Assembly (NCBI GenBank): GCA_902796695.1
Contig: CADBQE010000258.1
Span: 1-6,368 of the forward strand
Source of the DNA: an uncultured Lachnospiraceae bacterium
Lineage (GTDB): Bacteria > Bacillota > Clostridia > Lachnospirales > Lachnospiraceae
Length of the DNA: 6,368 nt
Reading direction: 5' to 3'
Below are positions 6,169 to 6,368 of the stretch, piece by piece. Under the pieces are notes generated by a model. It saw nothing but the letters and a program-made list of their open reading frames with translations. It did not search any database and was not told the origin of the DNA. How positions within the stretch are numbered: position 1 is the first letter of the stretch; each line of letters starts with the position of its first letter. The translations under genes and the position numbers were made by a program.

Positions 6169-6214
6169 GTGGGAGAGGATCTTCCCCTCACACCACGACA
6201 CCGGATTATTCCGG
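6169..6214 (+). promoter_or_regulatory. Structured nusG-rplK intergenic leader, likely ribosomal-protein (L1-type) autoregulatory site
   Basis: First stem-loop: GTGG (6169-6172) pairs with CCAC (6193-6196), with an asymmetric ACA on the 3' side (6190-6192); inside it GAG pairs with CTC (6187-6189) and GGA (6177-6179) with TCC (6183-6185), loop TCT. Second hairpin: CCGGA (6201-6205) / TCCGG (6210-6214), loop TTAT. From memory, a GTGGGAG...ACCAC motif recurs between nusG and rplK in Firmicutes. In E. coli, L1 represses the rplK-rplA mRNA through a leader structure here. An L1 target is inferred, not shown. There is no T-run, so it is not an intrinsic terminator. Confidence 0.6.
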
Positions 6215-6238
6215 AATACTTTATAGGAGGAGCCAGTT

Positions 6239-6368
6239 ATGGCAAAGAAAGTAACAGCTTTTATCAAGCTGCAGATCCCGGCCGGCAAAGCAACGCCGGC
6301 ACCGCCCGTCGGTCCTGCCCTTGGTCAGCATGGTCTGAACATCGTGCAGTTCACGAAGGAATTCAATG
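6239..6368 (+). CDS. rplK: 50S ribosomal protein L11, 3'-partial
   Basis: L11 forms part of the GTPase-associated centre of the large subunit and binds 23S rRNA together with L10/L7-L12. The 43 visible residues (MAKKVTAFIKLQIPAGKATP, then PPVGPALGQHGLNI and FTKEFN) match the conserved N-terminal domain, including the proline-rich APPVGPALGQHG signature. The gene is cut by the window end; the full protein is about 140 residues. AGGAGG (6225-6230) is 8 bases before the ATG. It follows nusG after a 72-base structured gap, and rplA would be expected next. Confidence 0.96.
   Translation, partial: MAKKVTAFIKLQIPAGKATPAPPVGPALGQHGLNIVQFTKEFN

Overview
The window looks like chromosomal housekeeping DNA from a GC-rich Firmicute of the class Clostridia. 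Three things point there: a single-chain, glutaminase-fused FGAM synthase of the clostridial type, a full-length membrane-anchored RNase Y, and the order rpmG-secE-nusG-rplK with strong AGGAGG-type ribosome binding sites and sigma-A promoters. All recognisable genes are on the + strand. Coding regions favour G/C in third positions, which leaves many long antisense open frames that are not genes. The assignment rests on recognition by eye, not on a database search.

Layout: (1) 2-2386, the C-terminal two thirds of purL (purine synthesis), closed by an intrinsic terminator. (2) 2508-4191, a consensus sigma-A promoter, a structured leader and rny (RNase Y, mRNA decay), closed by a second intrinsic terminator. 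(3) 4244-4312, a perfect 26-bp inverted repeat with a short tandem partial copy, probably a dispersed palindromic element. (4) 4331-5095, an exodeoxyribonuclease III / AP endonuclease gene with no promoter visible in front of it. (5) 5116-6368, a second strong promoter and the start of the operon rpmG (L33), secE, nusG, rplK (L11, cut off by the window end). A stem-loop of likely ribosomal-protein-leader type lies between nusG and rplK.

The genes form four transcription units rather than one system: nucleotide synthesis, RNA turnover, base-excision repair, and a translation/transcription/secretion operon. No gap exceeds 300 bases; the longest, 2387-2607, holds a terminator, a promoter and a leader. 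I saw no tRNA, rRNA, CRISPR array, transposase or phage gene. I found no new multi-gene system. The items most worth checking are the palindromic repeat and its effect on the repair gene, a possible terminator whose left arm lies inside the rpmG promoter, and the nusG-rplK leader.
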